From positions 1 through 34,752 of the forward strand of contig JASBRX010000046.1 of the NCBI GenBank assembly GCA_030149245.1: DNA of 34,752 bases, given 5' to 3'. A program made the position numbers and the translations under genes. Below the pieces are notes generated by a model. That model saw nothing but the letters and a program-made list of their open reading frames with translations. It was not told where the DNA came from and ran no database searches. Origin of the DNA: Sphingomonas bacterium. GTDB lineage: Bacteria; Pseudomonadota; Alphaproteobacteria; Sphingomonadales; Sphingomonadaceae. Below are positions 7,638 to 14,657 of this stretch, piece by piece; the first letter of the stretch is position 1; every line of letters begins with the position of its first letter.

Positions 7638-8834
7638 GTGAGTGAAGCGAACCATGGACCGATGCGCGCCGGGCGACATTACGGCCTCGATTGGCTGCGC
7701 ATTGCCGCGTTCGCGCTGCTGATCGTCTATCACATCGCGATGGTGTTCTCGCCCTGGCCGTGGGTGATCCATACCGATTACAATTTCTCGTGGTTGATCG
7801 CGCCGATGGCGTTGCTGACGCCGTGGCGGTTACCCTTGCTGTTCGCGGTGTCGGGCTTTGCTTCGTGGCATCTGTTCGCCAAGTCGCGCGATGCAGGTGC
7901 ATTTTTGCGCGCACGCAACCTGCGCCTGCTGATTCCGCTCGCCTTTGGCATGGCGGTGCTGATCCCGGTCGAAATGTGGGTGCGCGTGGTCGAGGCGGGC
8001 TATCCGCACGGCTATCTGCGCTTCTGGACCGGTGATTACTGGCGCTTCGGCGACTATTGGGGCCGCAGCTTTCCGAGCTGGGAGCATCTGTGGTTCGTCG
8101 TCTACCTCTGGGCCTATACATCGGTGCTCGCGCTGATCCTGTGGCGTGGTCGCCATCTGCTCGATCTGGTCACCGACCGCTTCGTGCCGTGGGTCGCGCA
8201 GGGGGGGCGGCTGGTGTGGGTGCCCGCCGGGCTGCTGGTGATCGCACGGCTGGGCCTGCAGTTCGTTGTTGCGGACGAACAGGGGTTGCTGCGCGACTGG
8301 GCGGGGCATGCCAACTATTTCCCGCTGTTCCTGTTCGGCTTCGTGCTCGCCGGTTCGCCTGCGCTGTGGCCGGCATTGCGTCGGGTGTGGCCCGGTGCGC
8401 TGGCGCTGGCCGCGATCAGCGGCGGTGCCGTTCTGCTGATCGAAATGACCTATCCCGGCAATGCGGTGCCGCCGCACTGGGTGATGGCGGTCGCGCGGGC
8501 GGGGCAGGTGGCGATGGGCTGGGCGATGACACTGGTGCTGATCCAGGTCGCCGACCGCTTCTGGAACCGCGACCATCGCTGGCGCAAGACGATGGCAGAG
8601 GCGGTGTTTCCCTTCTACCTCGTTCATCAGCCCGCGATCGTGCTGATCGCCTGGCATACGCTGCCGCTGCACCTGTCGGCGGGTGTCCAGTTCCTCGTCC
8701 TGTTCGCCGGGACCGCCGCAACCTGCACGTCATTCTATTTGCTCGGGCGAGAGATCGGCTGGTTGCGCCCGCTGATCGGCCTTGGCCCGCGGCAGCGCGC
8801 CGTGCCCGCCAAAATCTCACCGCAAGCCGCCTGA
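7638..8834 (+). CDS. Membrane acyltransferase, family 3 (OpgC/OafA-like), first of a tandem pair
   Basis: A 398-residue integral membrane protein with about ten hydrophobic helices, matching acyltransferase family 3 (PF01757). Visible family features are RHYGLDWLRIAAFALLIVYH with the catalytic-type His in helix 1, SGFASWHLFAKSR with the cytoplasmic Arg, the HLWFVVYLW segment, and FPFYLVHQPAIVL near the end. Such proteins acylate sugars or glucans from the cytoplasmic acyl donor; the substrate is unknown. The start is GTG at 7638, or possibly ATG at 7662, which matches the start of the paralogue better. The next gene is a clear paralogue beginning just downstream. Confidence 0.86.
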   Translation: MSEANHGPMRAGRHYGLDWLRIAAFALLIVYHIAMVFSPWPWVIHTDYNFSWLIAPMALLTPWRLPLLFAVSGFASWHLFAKSRDAGAFLRARNLRLLIPLAFGMAVLIPVEMWVRVVEAGYPHGYLRFWTGDYWRFGDYWGRSFPSWEHLWFVVYLWAYTSVLALILWRGRHLLDLVTDRFVPWVAQGGRLVWVPAGLLVIARLGLQFVVADEQGLLRDWAGHANYFPLFLFGFVLAGSPALWPALRRVWPGALALAAISGGAVLLIEMTYPGNAVPPHWVMAVARAGQVAMGWAMTLVLIQVADRFWNRDHRWRKTMAEAVFPFYLVHQPAIVLIAWHTLPLHLSAGVQFLVLFAGTAATCTSFYLLGREIGWLRPLIGLGPRQRAVPAKISPQAA

Positions 8835-8865
8835 CAAGCTGCTTTGCCCCCGCTATGGCGCGCGG

Positions 8866-10023
8866 GTGGAACGGCATTATGGCATGGACTGGCTGCGGAT
8901 CGGGGCGTTCGGCCTGCTGATCTTCTACCATATCGGCATGGTCTTTGTGCCATGGGGCTACCATGTGAAGACCGCCGATCCTGCCGGATGGGTGACGGTC
9001 CCGATGCTGTTTACCAACCCGTGGCGGCTGACCCTGTTGTTCGTCGTGTCGGGCTATGCCAGCCGCGCGCTGTGGCTCAAGTCGCGCGGGGCGGGGCGGT
9101 TCGTTGCGGATCGCACCTGGCGGCTGATCCTGCCGTTGCTGTTCGGCGTGGCGATCATCGTCCCCCCACAGGCCTGGGTCGAGTTGCGCACGCAATGGCC
9201 CTATCCGTTCGACTATTGGACCTTCTGGACCCGGCACTATTGGTATTTCGGCGATTTCGGCCCGATCATCCTGCCGACCTGGAACCATCTGTGGTTCGTC
9301 GGCTATCTCTATCTCTACACACTCGGCCTCGTGCTGATCGCCAGCCTGCCCGGCGGCGATGTGGCCCAGCGCATGTTCGACCGGCTGTTCTCCGGCACCC
9401 GCGTCCTGTGGTTGCCCAGCGCCTGGCTGCTGATGACGCAGGTGGTCGTGTTTCAGCGCTGGAGCGACAGCCATGACGTGATCGGCGACGGTGTCGCGCA
9501 CCTCGCTTACTTCCCCGCCTTTCTGTTCGGTTTCGCGCTCGCCGGGTCAAAGCCCGTGATGGCGTGGATCGCGCGACTGTGGAAACCGGCATTGGCGATC
9601 GGCCTAGCTGCTTACGCCGTCACCGCCGCGATCGACATTGCCTATACCGGCAAGACGCCGTGGCTGGCGGAGCGGACGATGCTCGCCGCGCGCTACATCC
9701 AGGCGTGGATGATGATCGCCGCGCTGATCGGGATTGCGGAGGTCTATCTCAACCGCGACCACCGTCTTCGCCCGATGCTGACCGAGGCGGTATTTCCCTT
9801 CTATTTGATCCACCAGACGATCATCGTCGTCGCGATGTACTGGCTGCTCAAACTCTCATTGCCCGCTGCGGTCGAATTCGCGGTGCTCGTGCCGGTGACC
9901 GCGCTGGGCTGCTGGCTCTTCTACCGTTATGGTCGCGAGGTTCCGTGGCTGCGACCGCTGATCGGGTTGCGCTATGCCCGCCGCGTCGCTGCGCCGCCCA
10001 AACTGACCCCGGAGGCCGTATGA
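8866..10023 (+). CDS. Membrane acyltransferase, family 3, second of a tandem pair
   Basis: A 385-residue membrane protein paralogous to the preceding gene: ERHYGMDWLRIGAFGLLIFYH, SGYASRALWLKSR, HLWFVGYLYLY and FPFYLIHQTIIVV align one to one with it. The two are clearly diverged at many positions, so the duplication is not recent. GTG at 8866 is chosen by comparison with the first copy, with ATG at 8884 as an alternative; the upstream residues in the open frame overlap the first gene and do not align. No good ribosome binding site is visible, so coupling to the first gene is likely. The stop overlaps the ATG of the isoaspartyl peptidase gene as ATGA. Confidence 0.85.
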   Translation: MERHYGMDWLRIGAFGLLIFYHIGMVFVPWGYHVKTADPAGWVTVPMLFTNPWRLTLLFVVSGYASRALWLKSRGAGRFVADRTWRLILPLLFGVAIIVPPQAWVELRTQWPYPFDYWTFWTRHYWYFGDFGPIILPTWNHLWFVGYLYLYTLGLVLIASLPGGDVAQRMFDRLFSGTRVLWLPSAWLLMTQVVVFQRWSDSHDVIGDGVAHLAYFPAFLFGFALAGSKPVMAWIARLWKPALAIGLAAYAVTAAIDIAYTGKTPWLAERTMLAARYIQAWMMIAALIGIAEVYLNRDHRLRPMLTEAVFPFYLIHQTIIVVAMYWLLKLSLPAAVEFAVLVPVTALGCWLFYRYGREVPWLRPLIGLRYARRVAAPPKLTPEAV

Positions 10024-11006
10024 ACCGCCTTTCCCTGCTGATCGGAGCCCTGCTGATGTCTGTCCCCGCCACTGCGCAAAGCCAACCCGACTGGACGCTC
10101 GTCATCCATGGCGGCGCCGGGGTGCTGGAGCGCGACAAGATGACGTCGGAGCGTGAGGCGGCGGCGCGCAAGGGCCTGGACGCAGCGCTGGAGGCGGGGT
10201 CGAAGGTCCTCGCTAGCGGCGGCAGCGCGCTCGACGCGGTCGAGGCGGCGGTCAAGGTGCTGGAGGATGATCCCCACTTCAACGCCGGCCGCGGCGCGGT
10301 CTTCACCTATGAAGGCACCAACGAACTCGACGCCGCGATCATGGACGGCGCGGACCGCAAGGCCGGCGCGGTCGCCGGGGTCACCCGGACCAAGAACCCG
10401 ATCACCCTCGCGCGTAGGGTAATGGAGGACAGCCCGCACGTGATGCTCGCCGGCAAGGGCGCAGACGTGTTCAGCGCCGAAAAGGGCCTGGAGCAGGTCG
10501 GCCCCGACTGGTTCGCGACCGACGAACGCCGCCAGCAGCTTGAGAAGATGAAGGCGCAGAAGACCAGCTGGTTCGATGTCGACATGAAATACGGCACGGT
10601 CGGCGCGGTCGCGCGGGACAAGGCGGGTAACGTCGCCGCCGCCACCTCGACCGGCGGCGTCACCGGCAAGCGCTGGGGCCGTGTCGGCGATTCGCCGCTG
10701 ATCGGTGCCGGCACCTATGCCGACAACCGCGCCTGCGCCGTGTCGGCGACCGGGGCAGGGGAGTTCTTCATCCGCGAAGGCGTCGCCCACGAAATCTGCG
10801 CGCGCGTGCGCTTCAAGGGCGAAAGCCTCCAGGCTGCCGCCGACACCGTCATGGCCGAAACCCGCGCGCTCGGCGGCACTGGCGGCGTCATCGTCACCGG
10901 CCCGACCGGTGAGATGGCGTGGAGCTTCAACACGCCCGGCATGTATCGCGGCAAGGTGTCGGCCAGCGGCACCAAGACCATCGCGATCTATGGCGACGAG
11001 GACTGA
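10020..11006 (+). CDS. Isoaspartyl peptidase / L-asparaginase (Ntn-hydrolase), exported
   Basis: An N-terminal-nucleophile hydrolase of the plant-type asparaginase family (IaaA-like), cleaving isoaspartyl dipeptides or asparagine. The 328-residue protein has a signal peptide (MNRLSLLIGALLMSVPATAQ), the family start WTLVIHGGAG, FNAGRGAVFTYEG, and the autocleavage site KYGTVGAV, whose Thr193 becomes the catalytic N-terminal residue after self-processing. STGGVTGKRWGRVGDSPLIGAG is the conserved substrate loop. The ATG at 10020 overlaps the acyltransferase stop (ATGA) and has GGAGG just upstream. The signal peptide puts it in the periplasm. Confidence 0.93.
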   Translation: MNRLSLLIGALLMSVPATAQSQPDWTLVIHGGAGVLERDKMTSEREAAARKGLDAALEAGSKVLASGGSALDAVEAAVKVLEDDPHFNAGRGAVFTYEGTNELDAAIMDGADRKAGAVAGVTRTKNPITLARRVMEDSPHVMLAGKGADVFSAEKGLEQVGPDWFATDERRQQLEKMKAQKTSWFDVDMKYGTVGAVARDKAGNVAAATSTGGVTGKRWGRVGDSPLIGAGTYADNRACAVSATGAGEFFIREGVAHEICARVRFKGESLQAAADTVMAETRALGGTGGVIVTGPTGEMAWSFNTPGMYRGKVSASGTKTIAIYGDED

Positions 11007-11007
11007 T

Positions 11008-11176
11008 CCAATTCCTCCCCTGAGCTTGCTCAGGGGAGGGGGACCGCTCGCGCAGCGAGTGGTGGAGGGGCGGCCGCGCAGACGGCCGTGAGCATCTCGA
11101 CAAAATTCCGCCGTCTGCGCGGCGGCCCCTCCGTCATCGCTGCGCGATGCCACCTCCCCCAAAGGGGGAGGAATGG
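11008..11176. repeat. Class I palindromic intergenic repeat, long copy A
   Basis: A REP/BIME-like element made of two similar units facing each other. Each unit runs from a CAATTCCTCCCC-type end with a small hairpin, through a second hairpin (CGCGCAGCG or CTGCGCG), to a GGAGGGGCGGCC and CAGACGGC core. The outer ends are CCAATTCCTCCCC on the left and GGGGGAGGAATGG on the right. Long copies with the same design occur at 24075-24244 and 29501-29672, and a short one at 20560-20681. It lies between two genes read in the same direction. Confidence 0.88.
11164..11171 (+). promoter_or_regulatory. Ribosome binding site contributed by repeat copy A
   Basis: GGGGGAGG, the right edge of the class I repeat, lies seven bases before ATG 11179 and only one base before ATG 11173. 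It therefore points to 11179 as the true start of the nuclease gene. The first ATG is part of the repeat end (GAATGG), which is also present in the copy at 29501-29672. Confidence 0.7.
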
Positions 11177-11178
11177 CT

Positions 11179-12063
11179 ATGGCCCTTCGCATGATTCGCC
11201 GCATCCTCGCGCTGTTCGCGCTCGCCGCCAGCCTCGTCGCCACGCCCGCCTTTGCCTATTGGGAGTTCGGGCATCAGACGGTCGCGACGATCGCCTACAA
11301 GAATGTGAAGCCCGAAACGCGTCGCGCGATCGATCGCCTGCTGCGCCAGCAGGGCCTGCTCGAAACCCCGACCTGCCCGGCCAAGACGCTGGAAGAGGCA
11401 AGCGTGTGGGCCGACTGCATCAAGCCGCTCGGCGCGCGGTTCAGCTACGCGTACAACTGGCACTATCAGAACGTGAACATCTGCAAGCCGTTCACGCTCA
11501 AGGGCAATTGCCCCGACGGCAATTGCGTCTCGGCACAGATCGAGCGCGGCGTGAAGCTGTTGCAGGACAAGGATGTCCCGGTCCGCGAAAAGGTGATGGC
11601 GCTCGCCTTCCTGACACACTTTGTCGGCGACCTGCACCAGCCGCTGCACGCGGGCGACAAGGGCGACCTTGGCGGCAATCGCGCGCGCACCGATTACGGC
11701 ATCTATGGCCCAGAGCGGCTCAACCTGCACAGCATCATGGACGGCTGGCTCGCCGAGCGCGCGATCACCACGCCCCCGCCGGTCGTCCAGGTCTACTCCG
11801 TCGAAGAACGCGCCAAGGAAAGCGCCGGGACGGTCGAGGACTGGAGCCGCGAAAACTGGCAGGCGGCGCACATGGCCTATGAAGCGGCATTCGACGGCGA
11901 CCCGTGCCGCGCCGACCTGCCCGCACGCGGCAAGCTCGACGATGCCGATATCGAAAAGCTCGTTCCGATGATGCAGGCCCAGATCAAGCGCGGCGGACTG
12001 CGGCTCGCCCGGCTGCTCGACGAAGCCTTCGGCCCGCCGCCGCCAGCGGAGCCGCGGCGGTAA
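11179..12063 (+). CDS. S1/P1-type nuclease, exported
   Basis: A zinc-dependent single-strand nuclease or 3'-nucleotidase of the phospholipase C/P1 fold. The 294-residue protein has a signal peptide ending at TPAFA, followed by YWEFGHQTVATIA, in which the Trp and His normally bind zinc at the start of the mature protein. Further ligands are visible: the Asp in VWADC, the His in NWHYQN, and THFVGDLHQPLHAGD, with LNLHSIMDGW later. Cleavage after AFA would leave a Tyr before the usual Trp, as seen in some alphaproteobacterial members. The start is placed at 11179 from the ribosome binding site; the repeat upstream overlaps the alternative start. Confidence 0.93.
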   Translation: MALRMIRRILALFALAASLVATPAFAYWEFGHQTVATIAYKNVKPETRRAIDRLLRQQGLLETPTCPAKTLEEASVWADCIKPLGARFSYAYNWHYQNVNICKPFTLKGNCPDGNCVSAQIERGVKLLQDKDVPVREKVMALAFLTHFVGDLHQPLHAGDKGDLGGNRARTDYGIYGPERLNLHSIMDGWLAERAITTPPPVVQVYSVEERAKESAGTVEDWSRENWQAAHMAYEAAFDGDPCRADLPARGKLDDADIEKLVPMMQAQIKRGGLRLARLLDEAFGPPPPAEPRR

Positions 12064-12071
12064 ACCAGACC

Positions 12072-12226
12072 GCTCCCCTCCCGGAACGGGGGGGGCTGGG
12101 CGAGGGCGCGCGTCTGCGCGCTCCATAGACTCAATAACCCTGCGCAACAAAAAAGCGGCGGTCGAGGCATTGAGCCTCGCCCGCCGCTGAACCCTCCCCT
12201 AGCCCCTACCTTTCAGGGAGGGGAAT
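12072..12226. repeat. Class II palindromic intergenic repeat, copy 1
   Basis: An imperfect inverted element lying between two convergent genes. It shares with 25771-25930 the CTCCCCTCCC end, a GCGCGCGTCTGCGCGCT block, the inner palindrome CGAGGCATTGAGCCTCG, a CCGCTGA/CCACTGA step, and the closing stretch CCTAGCCCC then TTTCAGGGAGGGGAA. Its composition differs from class I, so it is treated as a separate family. Confidence 0.82.
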
Positions 12227-12240
12227 AGATGGGTTGCGCC

Positions 12241-12450
12241 TCACCCCTTCGCGTACTGCTCCAGAAACCCGCAGCGCTGACAGCGCCACGTGGTCACCTC
12301 GATATAGGTCTTGGGCAGCTTTAGCCCGAACCAGCCGCTGACCGGCGTGCCGCGATACCAGCGGCCCAGGCCCGGCATGTTGCTGCGCTCATGCGGCACA
12401 AAGCCTTCGGCCATCGAACTCTGGCATTTGGGGCAGCTATTCGAACGCAT
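12241..12450 (-). CDS. Small zinc-ribbon protein (two CxxC)
   Basis: A 69-residue protein with one CPKC knuckle near the N-terminus (MRSNSCPKCQSSMAEGF) and one CQRC near the C-terminus (WRCQRCGFLEQY), which should bind one zinc ion. The spacing resembles the DUF6487-type zinc-ribbon proteins; its role is unknown. AAGGAAC precedes the ATG at 12450 by about seven bases. It follows the 30-residue membrane peptide by 15 bases on the same strand, so it probably ends the SPFH operon. Confidence 0.75.
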   Translation of the reverse strand: MRSNSCPKCQSSMAEGFVPHERSNMPGLGRWYRGTPVSGWFGLKLPKTYIEVTTWRCQRCGFLEQYAKG

Positions 12451-12465
12451 CTTGCAGTTCCTTCT

Positions 12466-12558
12466 TCAGAGCGCCGCCAAGCCGATGACGAGCATCAGCA
12501 GCGATGCGGCGAGCAACCAGATCAGGTGACGACGCGGGGCAAACAGAACGATCAACAT
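12466..12558 (-). CDS. 30-residue single-span membrane micro-protein
   Basis: The minus strand from the ATG at 12558 encodes [20 protein letters not shown] and ten more, mostly hydrophobic, residues: one membrane helix after a short basic stretch (PRRH). The ATG overlaps the stop of the ribbon-helix-helix gene as TGATG, and AAGGAG lies seven bases upstream inside the end of that gene, both strong signs of real translation. No family is recognised; its place suggests work with the SPFH membrane protein encoded just upstream, which is inference. Such genes are commonly skipped by annotation because of their length. Confidence 0.6.
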   Translation of the reverse strand: MLIVLFAPRRHLIWLLAASLLMLVIGLAAL

Positions 12559-12767
12559 CAGGTCTCTCCTTCCTCCTTCGGCGGCCGCCCGCGCTTGGCG
12601 CGCACCGGATCCGCCAGTTTCACGCCGCGCCGCGCCAGCGCCTCGCGCAGCAGGCATTCGACCTGGGCGTTGACGCTGCGCAGGTCGGTCGCCGCGCTCC
12701 GCTCGATCGCCGCATAGAGCGCGGGGTCGAGGCGGAGCGGGAACGCTTTCTTGGGTGGGGCGGCCAT
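12558..12767 (-). CDS. Ribbon-helix-helix (Arc/MetJ-like) DNA-binding protein
   Basis: A 69-residue protein whose N-terminal part fits the Arc-type fold: [20 protein letters not shown] forms the strand and first helix, and [20 protein letters not shown] the second. The tail is basic and Pro/Lys/Arg-rich ([13 protein letters not shown]). It starts 16 bases after the SPFH stop and overlaps the membrane peptide gene by one base. Such proteins often repress their own operon; the AT-rich inverted repeat before the SPFH gene is a candidate site. Confidence 0.82.
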   Translation of the reverse strand: MAAPPKKAFPLRLDPALYAAIERSAATDLRSVNAQVECLLREALARRGVKLADPVRAKRGRPPKEEGET

Positions 12768-12783
12768 GCGCCTTCCGCTCCCG

Positions 12784-13677
12784 TTACTGGTACAAGGACC
12801 CGGCGTTCACCACCGGCTGCGTGTCGCGTTCGGAACAGAGCACGACCATCAGGTTCGACACCATCGCCGCGCGCCGCTCGTCGTCCAGCTCGACGACATT
12901 CTTCTCCGACAGCTGCTCCAGCGCCATTTCGACCATGCCGACCGCGCCCTCGACAAGCGTCTTGCGCGCGGCGACCACCGCCTCGGCCTGTTGCCGACGC
13001 AGCATCGCCTGCGCGATCTCCTGCGCATAGGCGAGGTGGGTGAGGCGGCACTCGTCGATATGCACGCCGGCGGCCAGCACGCGCTCCTGCAGCTCGACGC
13101 GCAGCTCCTCGCTGACATGCTCGGCATTGCCGCGCAGCGTCATCTCTTCATGGGTGAAGTCGTCATAGGGGTAGCGCGACCCGATCGCGCGCACCGCGCT
13201 CTCGATCTGGATATGGACGAACTCGCGATAGTCATCGACGTCGAACAGCGCCTGCGCGGTGTCGGCGACGCGCCACACCACGTTCGACGCGATCTCGATC
13301 GGGTTGCCGCGCAGGTCGTTTACCTTCAGCCGCTCCGAGGTGACGTTGTGGATGCGCACCGACACCTTGGTCTTGATCATCCACGGCCAAGTCCAGCGCA
13401 GGCCGGTGGTGCGGTCGGTGCCCTTATACTCGCCGAACAACAGGATCGCCGCCGCCTGATTGGGCTGCAGCAGGTAAAATCCCGGCGCGACGAAGGCGAG
13501 GATCAGCACGCCGAGCACCAGCGCGAACGGCGCCCATGCCGCCTCGCCGATCTGCGGCGCAGATGCGATGATCCCGATCAATGCGGCAAGCGCAACGAGC
13601 AGCATGGCATAGCCGCTGGCGGTGGATGCGGGCCGCTCTGCACTGGAGCGAAGCGCGCGCGAATCGAAATCGGACAT
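12784..13677 (-). CDS. SPFH/Band-7 (stomatin/prohibitin-type) membrane protein
   Basis: A 297-residue protein with two hydrophobic N-terminal segments (about residues 22-45 and 49-70), followed by an SPFH domain ([56 protein letters not shown]) and a helical region with a coiled-coil character ([29 protein letters not shown]). SPFH proteins form oligomers in membrane microdomains and often recruit proteases or other partners. AGGGAGG lies five bases upstream of the ATG. A ribbon-helix-helix gene, a 30-residue membrane peptide and a zinc-ribbon gene follow in the same direction. Confidence 0.92.
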   Translation of the reverse strand: MSDFDSRALRSSAERPASTASGYAMLLVALAALIGIIASAPQIGEAAWAPFALVLGVLILAFVAPGFYLLQPNQAAAILLFGEYKGTDRTTGLRWTWPWMIKTKVSVRIHNVTSERLKVNDLRGNPIEIASNVVWRVADTAQALFDVDDYREFVHIQIESAVRAIGSRYPYDDFTHEEMTLRGNAEHVSEELRVELQERVLAAGVHIDECRLTHLAYAQEIAQAMLRRQQAEAVVAARKTLVEGAVGMVEMALEQLSEKNVVELDDERRAAMVSNLMVVLCSERDTQPVVNAGSLYQ

Positions 13678-13695
13678 TTTTGCCTCCCTGAAAAG

Positions 13696-13714
13696 ATGAT
13701 ATCATATTTATATC
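13696..13714. promoter_or_regulatory. AT-rich inverted repeat upstream of the SPFH operon (putative operator/promoter)
   Basis: In otherwise GC-rich DNA this stretch contains the perfect palindrome ATGATATCAT (13696-13705) and the wider inverted repeat GATAT-N7-ATATC (13698-13714). On the minus strand it supplies TATAAA and TATGAT, possible -10 elements about 20 to 35 bases before the SPFH start codon. Overlap of an inverted repeat with a promoter is typical of an operator. Confidence 0.5.
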
Positions 13715-13779
13715 GAATCAGGGGGCGCGCAAGCGAAATCGGATTGCCCCCGCCAGCAGCGCCGACGGGGGCTGCTCCG

Positions 13780-14079
13780 TCACTTCGCGCCGACCTCCCA
13801 CGCCAGCCAGCAGATCGCCAGGAACGGCAGGACGATTGCCGCCGCCACCAACAACTGACGCGTGAGGCCCAGGCGGAACTGCTCGGGATGGTCTGCCTCG
13901 ACCCGGCGAATCGCGGCGGCATGGGTCGGATCGCCCTTCAACATCCCGCGGTCGATCGCGGGGCCGGATTTGATGAAAGTGATCAGCTCTTCGCGCTCGC
14001 TCGGTTCGAGCGCAGGATAGCGGGTGAGGAGCCCCGCGATATGATCGCGCAGGCTGGTGTCGGTCACAGTATCGGTCAT
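13780..14079 (-). CDS. Conserved-looking small membrane protein, function unknown
   Basis: A 99-residue protein from the ATG at 14079. The N-terminal part is hydrophilic and helical (LRDHIAGLLTRYPALEPSEREELITF), and a single membrane helix near the C-terminus (QLLVAAAIVLPFLAICWLAW) would place the N-terminal domain in the cytoplasm. I do not recognise the family. ATG at 14079 is preferred over 14142 because the protein then opens with MTDTVTDTS and the added residues look noncoding; no strong ribosome binding site supports either. It lies upstream of the SPFH gene on the same strand, across a 102-base gap that has its own promoter-like sequence. Confidence 0.7.
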   Translation of the reverse strand: MTDTVTDTSLRDHIAGLLTRYPALEPSEREELITFIKSGPAIDRGMLKGDPTHAAAIRRVEADHPEQFRLGLTRQLLVAAAIVLPFLAICWLAWEVGAK

Positions 14080-14160
14080 GCTAAATTCCCGTTGCGGCGC
14101 GCGCGCACGCGCACCGGCCGCCACAATGGGCGGCGTGTTCAATCGATCAGGGTTCGGGGT

Positions 14161-14559
14161 TCAGGCGGAGAGTGGCGGCGCGCGGGCGCGATAGCGCGCA
14201 GCGGGTGGCGCAACCGGCGCTGACTCTGCACGCGGCGCGGCGCGGCCAACCTGCGGAGCAGGGTAGGGCGGCACGACTGCTGCATGGTGCAGCGGCAGCG
14301 GCGGATCGCCATCGGGGCGATCCTGGGCCTTCAGTGATCGATGCGTCGCCGTCTTGAGGAGCGAGGCCGGATCACGAAACTGGGCGTGAACCGGAACCGG
14401 TGCAGTCAGCGCCGCCGCGCGCAGCCCCGCGCTGTCCAGGCGCGGGAGCGCCGGGGTCGCGGCGATCACATTGAACGCCAGCAACAGCCCTGCCAGCCAC
14501 AGCCACAGACGGCGCGGCGCGCGGGTCAGCGCGGGACTGGAGGGCGATTCAGGGGGCAT
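14161..14559 (-). CDS. Hypothetical Pro/Ala-rich protein with one membrane segment
   Basis: An open frame of 132 residues with a basic N-terminus, one hydrophobic helix (LWLWLAGLLLAFNVIAATPAL) and then a low-complexity Pro/Ala/Arg-rich tail. The helix could be a signal anchor, leaving the tail in the periplasm. No family is recognised. It ends 81 bases before the 99-residue gene and begins just upstream of the pal terminator, in the same direction. GC-rich DNA gives many false frames, and the tail is not distinctive, so this call is moderate. Confidence 0.5.
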   Translation of the reverse strand: MPPESPSSPALTRAPRRLWLWLAGLLLAFNVIAATPALPRLDSAGLRAAALTAPVPVHAQFRDPASLLKTATHRSLKAQDRPDGDPPLPLHHAAVVPPYPAPQVGRAAPRAESAPVAPPAARYRARAPPLSA

Positions 14560-14608
14560 GTGTCAGAGCGATATAGGGTCTGCGGCAGAAATTGCCTGCA
14601 CAAACAAA

Positions 14609-14636
14609 AAGGGGCGCGACTTCCGCCGCACCCCTT
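14609..14636 (-). terminator. Rho-independent terminator of the Tol-Pal operon
   Basis: On the minus strand an AAGGGG arm pairs with CCCCTT, with GCG/CGC pairs inside (one mismatched position), then comes TTTTTGTTTG. It lies 22 bases after the pal stop codon, where the operon should end. Confidence 0.75.
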
Positions 14637-14657
14637 CCTGTCAAAATCCGGAACCGA

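Noticed and set aside
9972..11243. A 423-codon minus-strand frame opposite the isoaspartyl peptidase gene
   Set aside because: The other strand has a complete signal peptide and catalytic motifs; this frame is antisense noise and also crosses a repeat.
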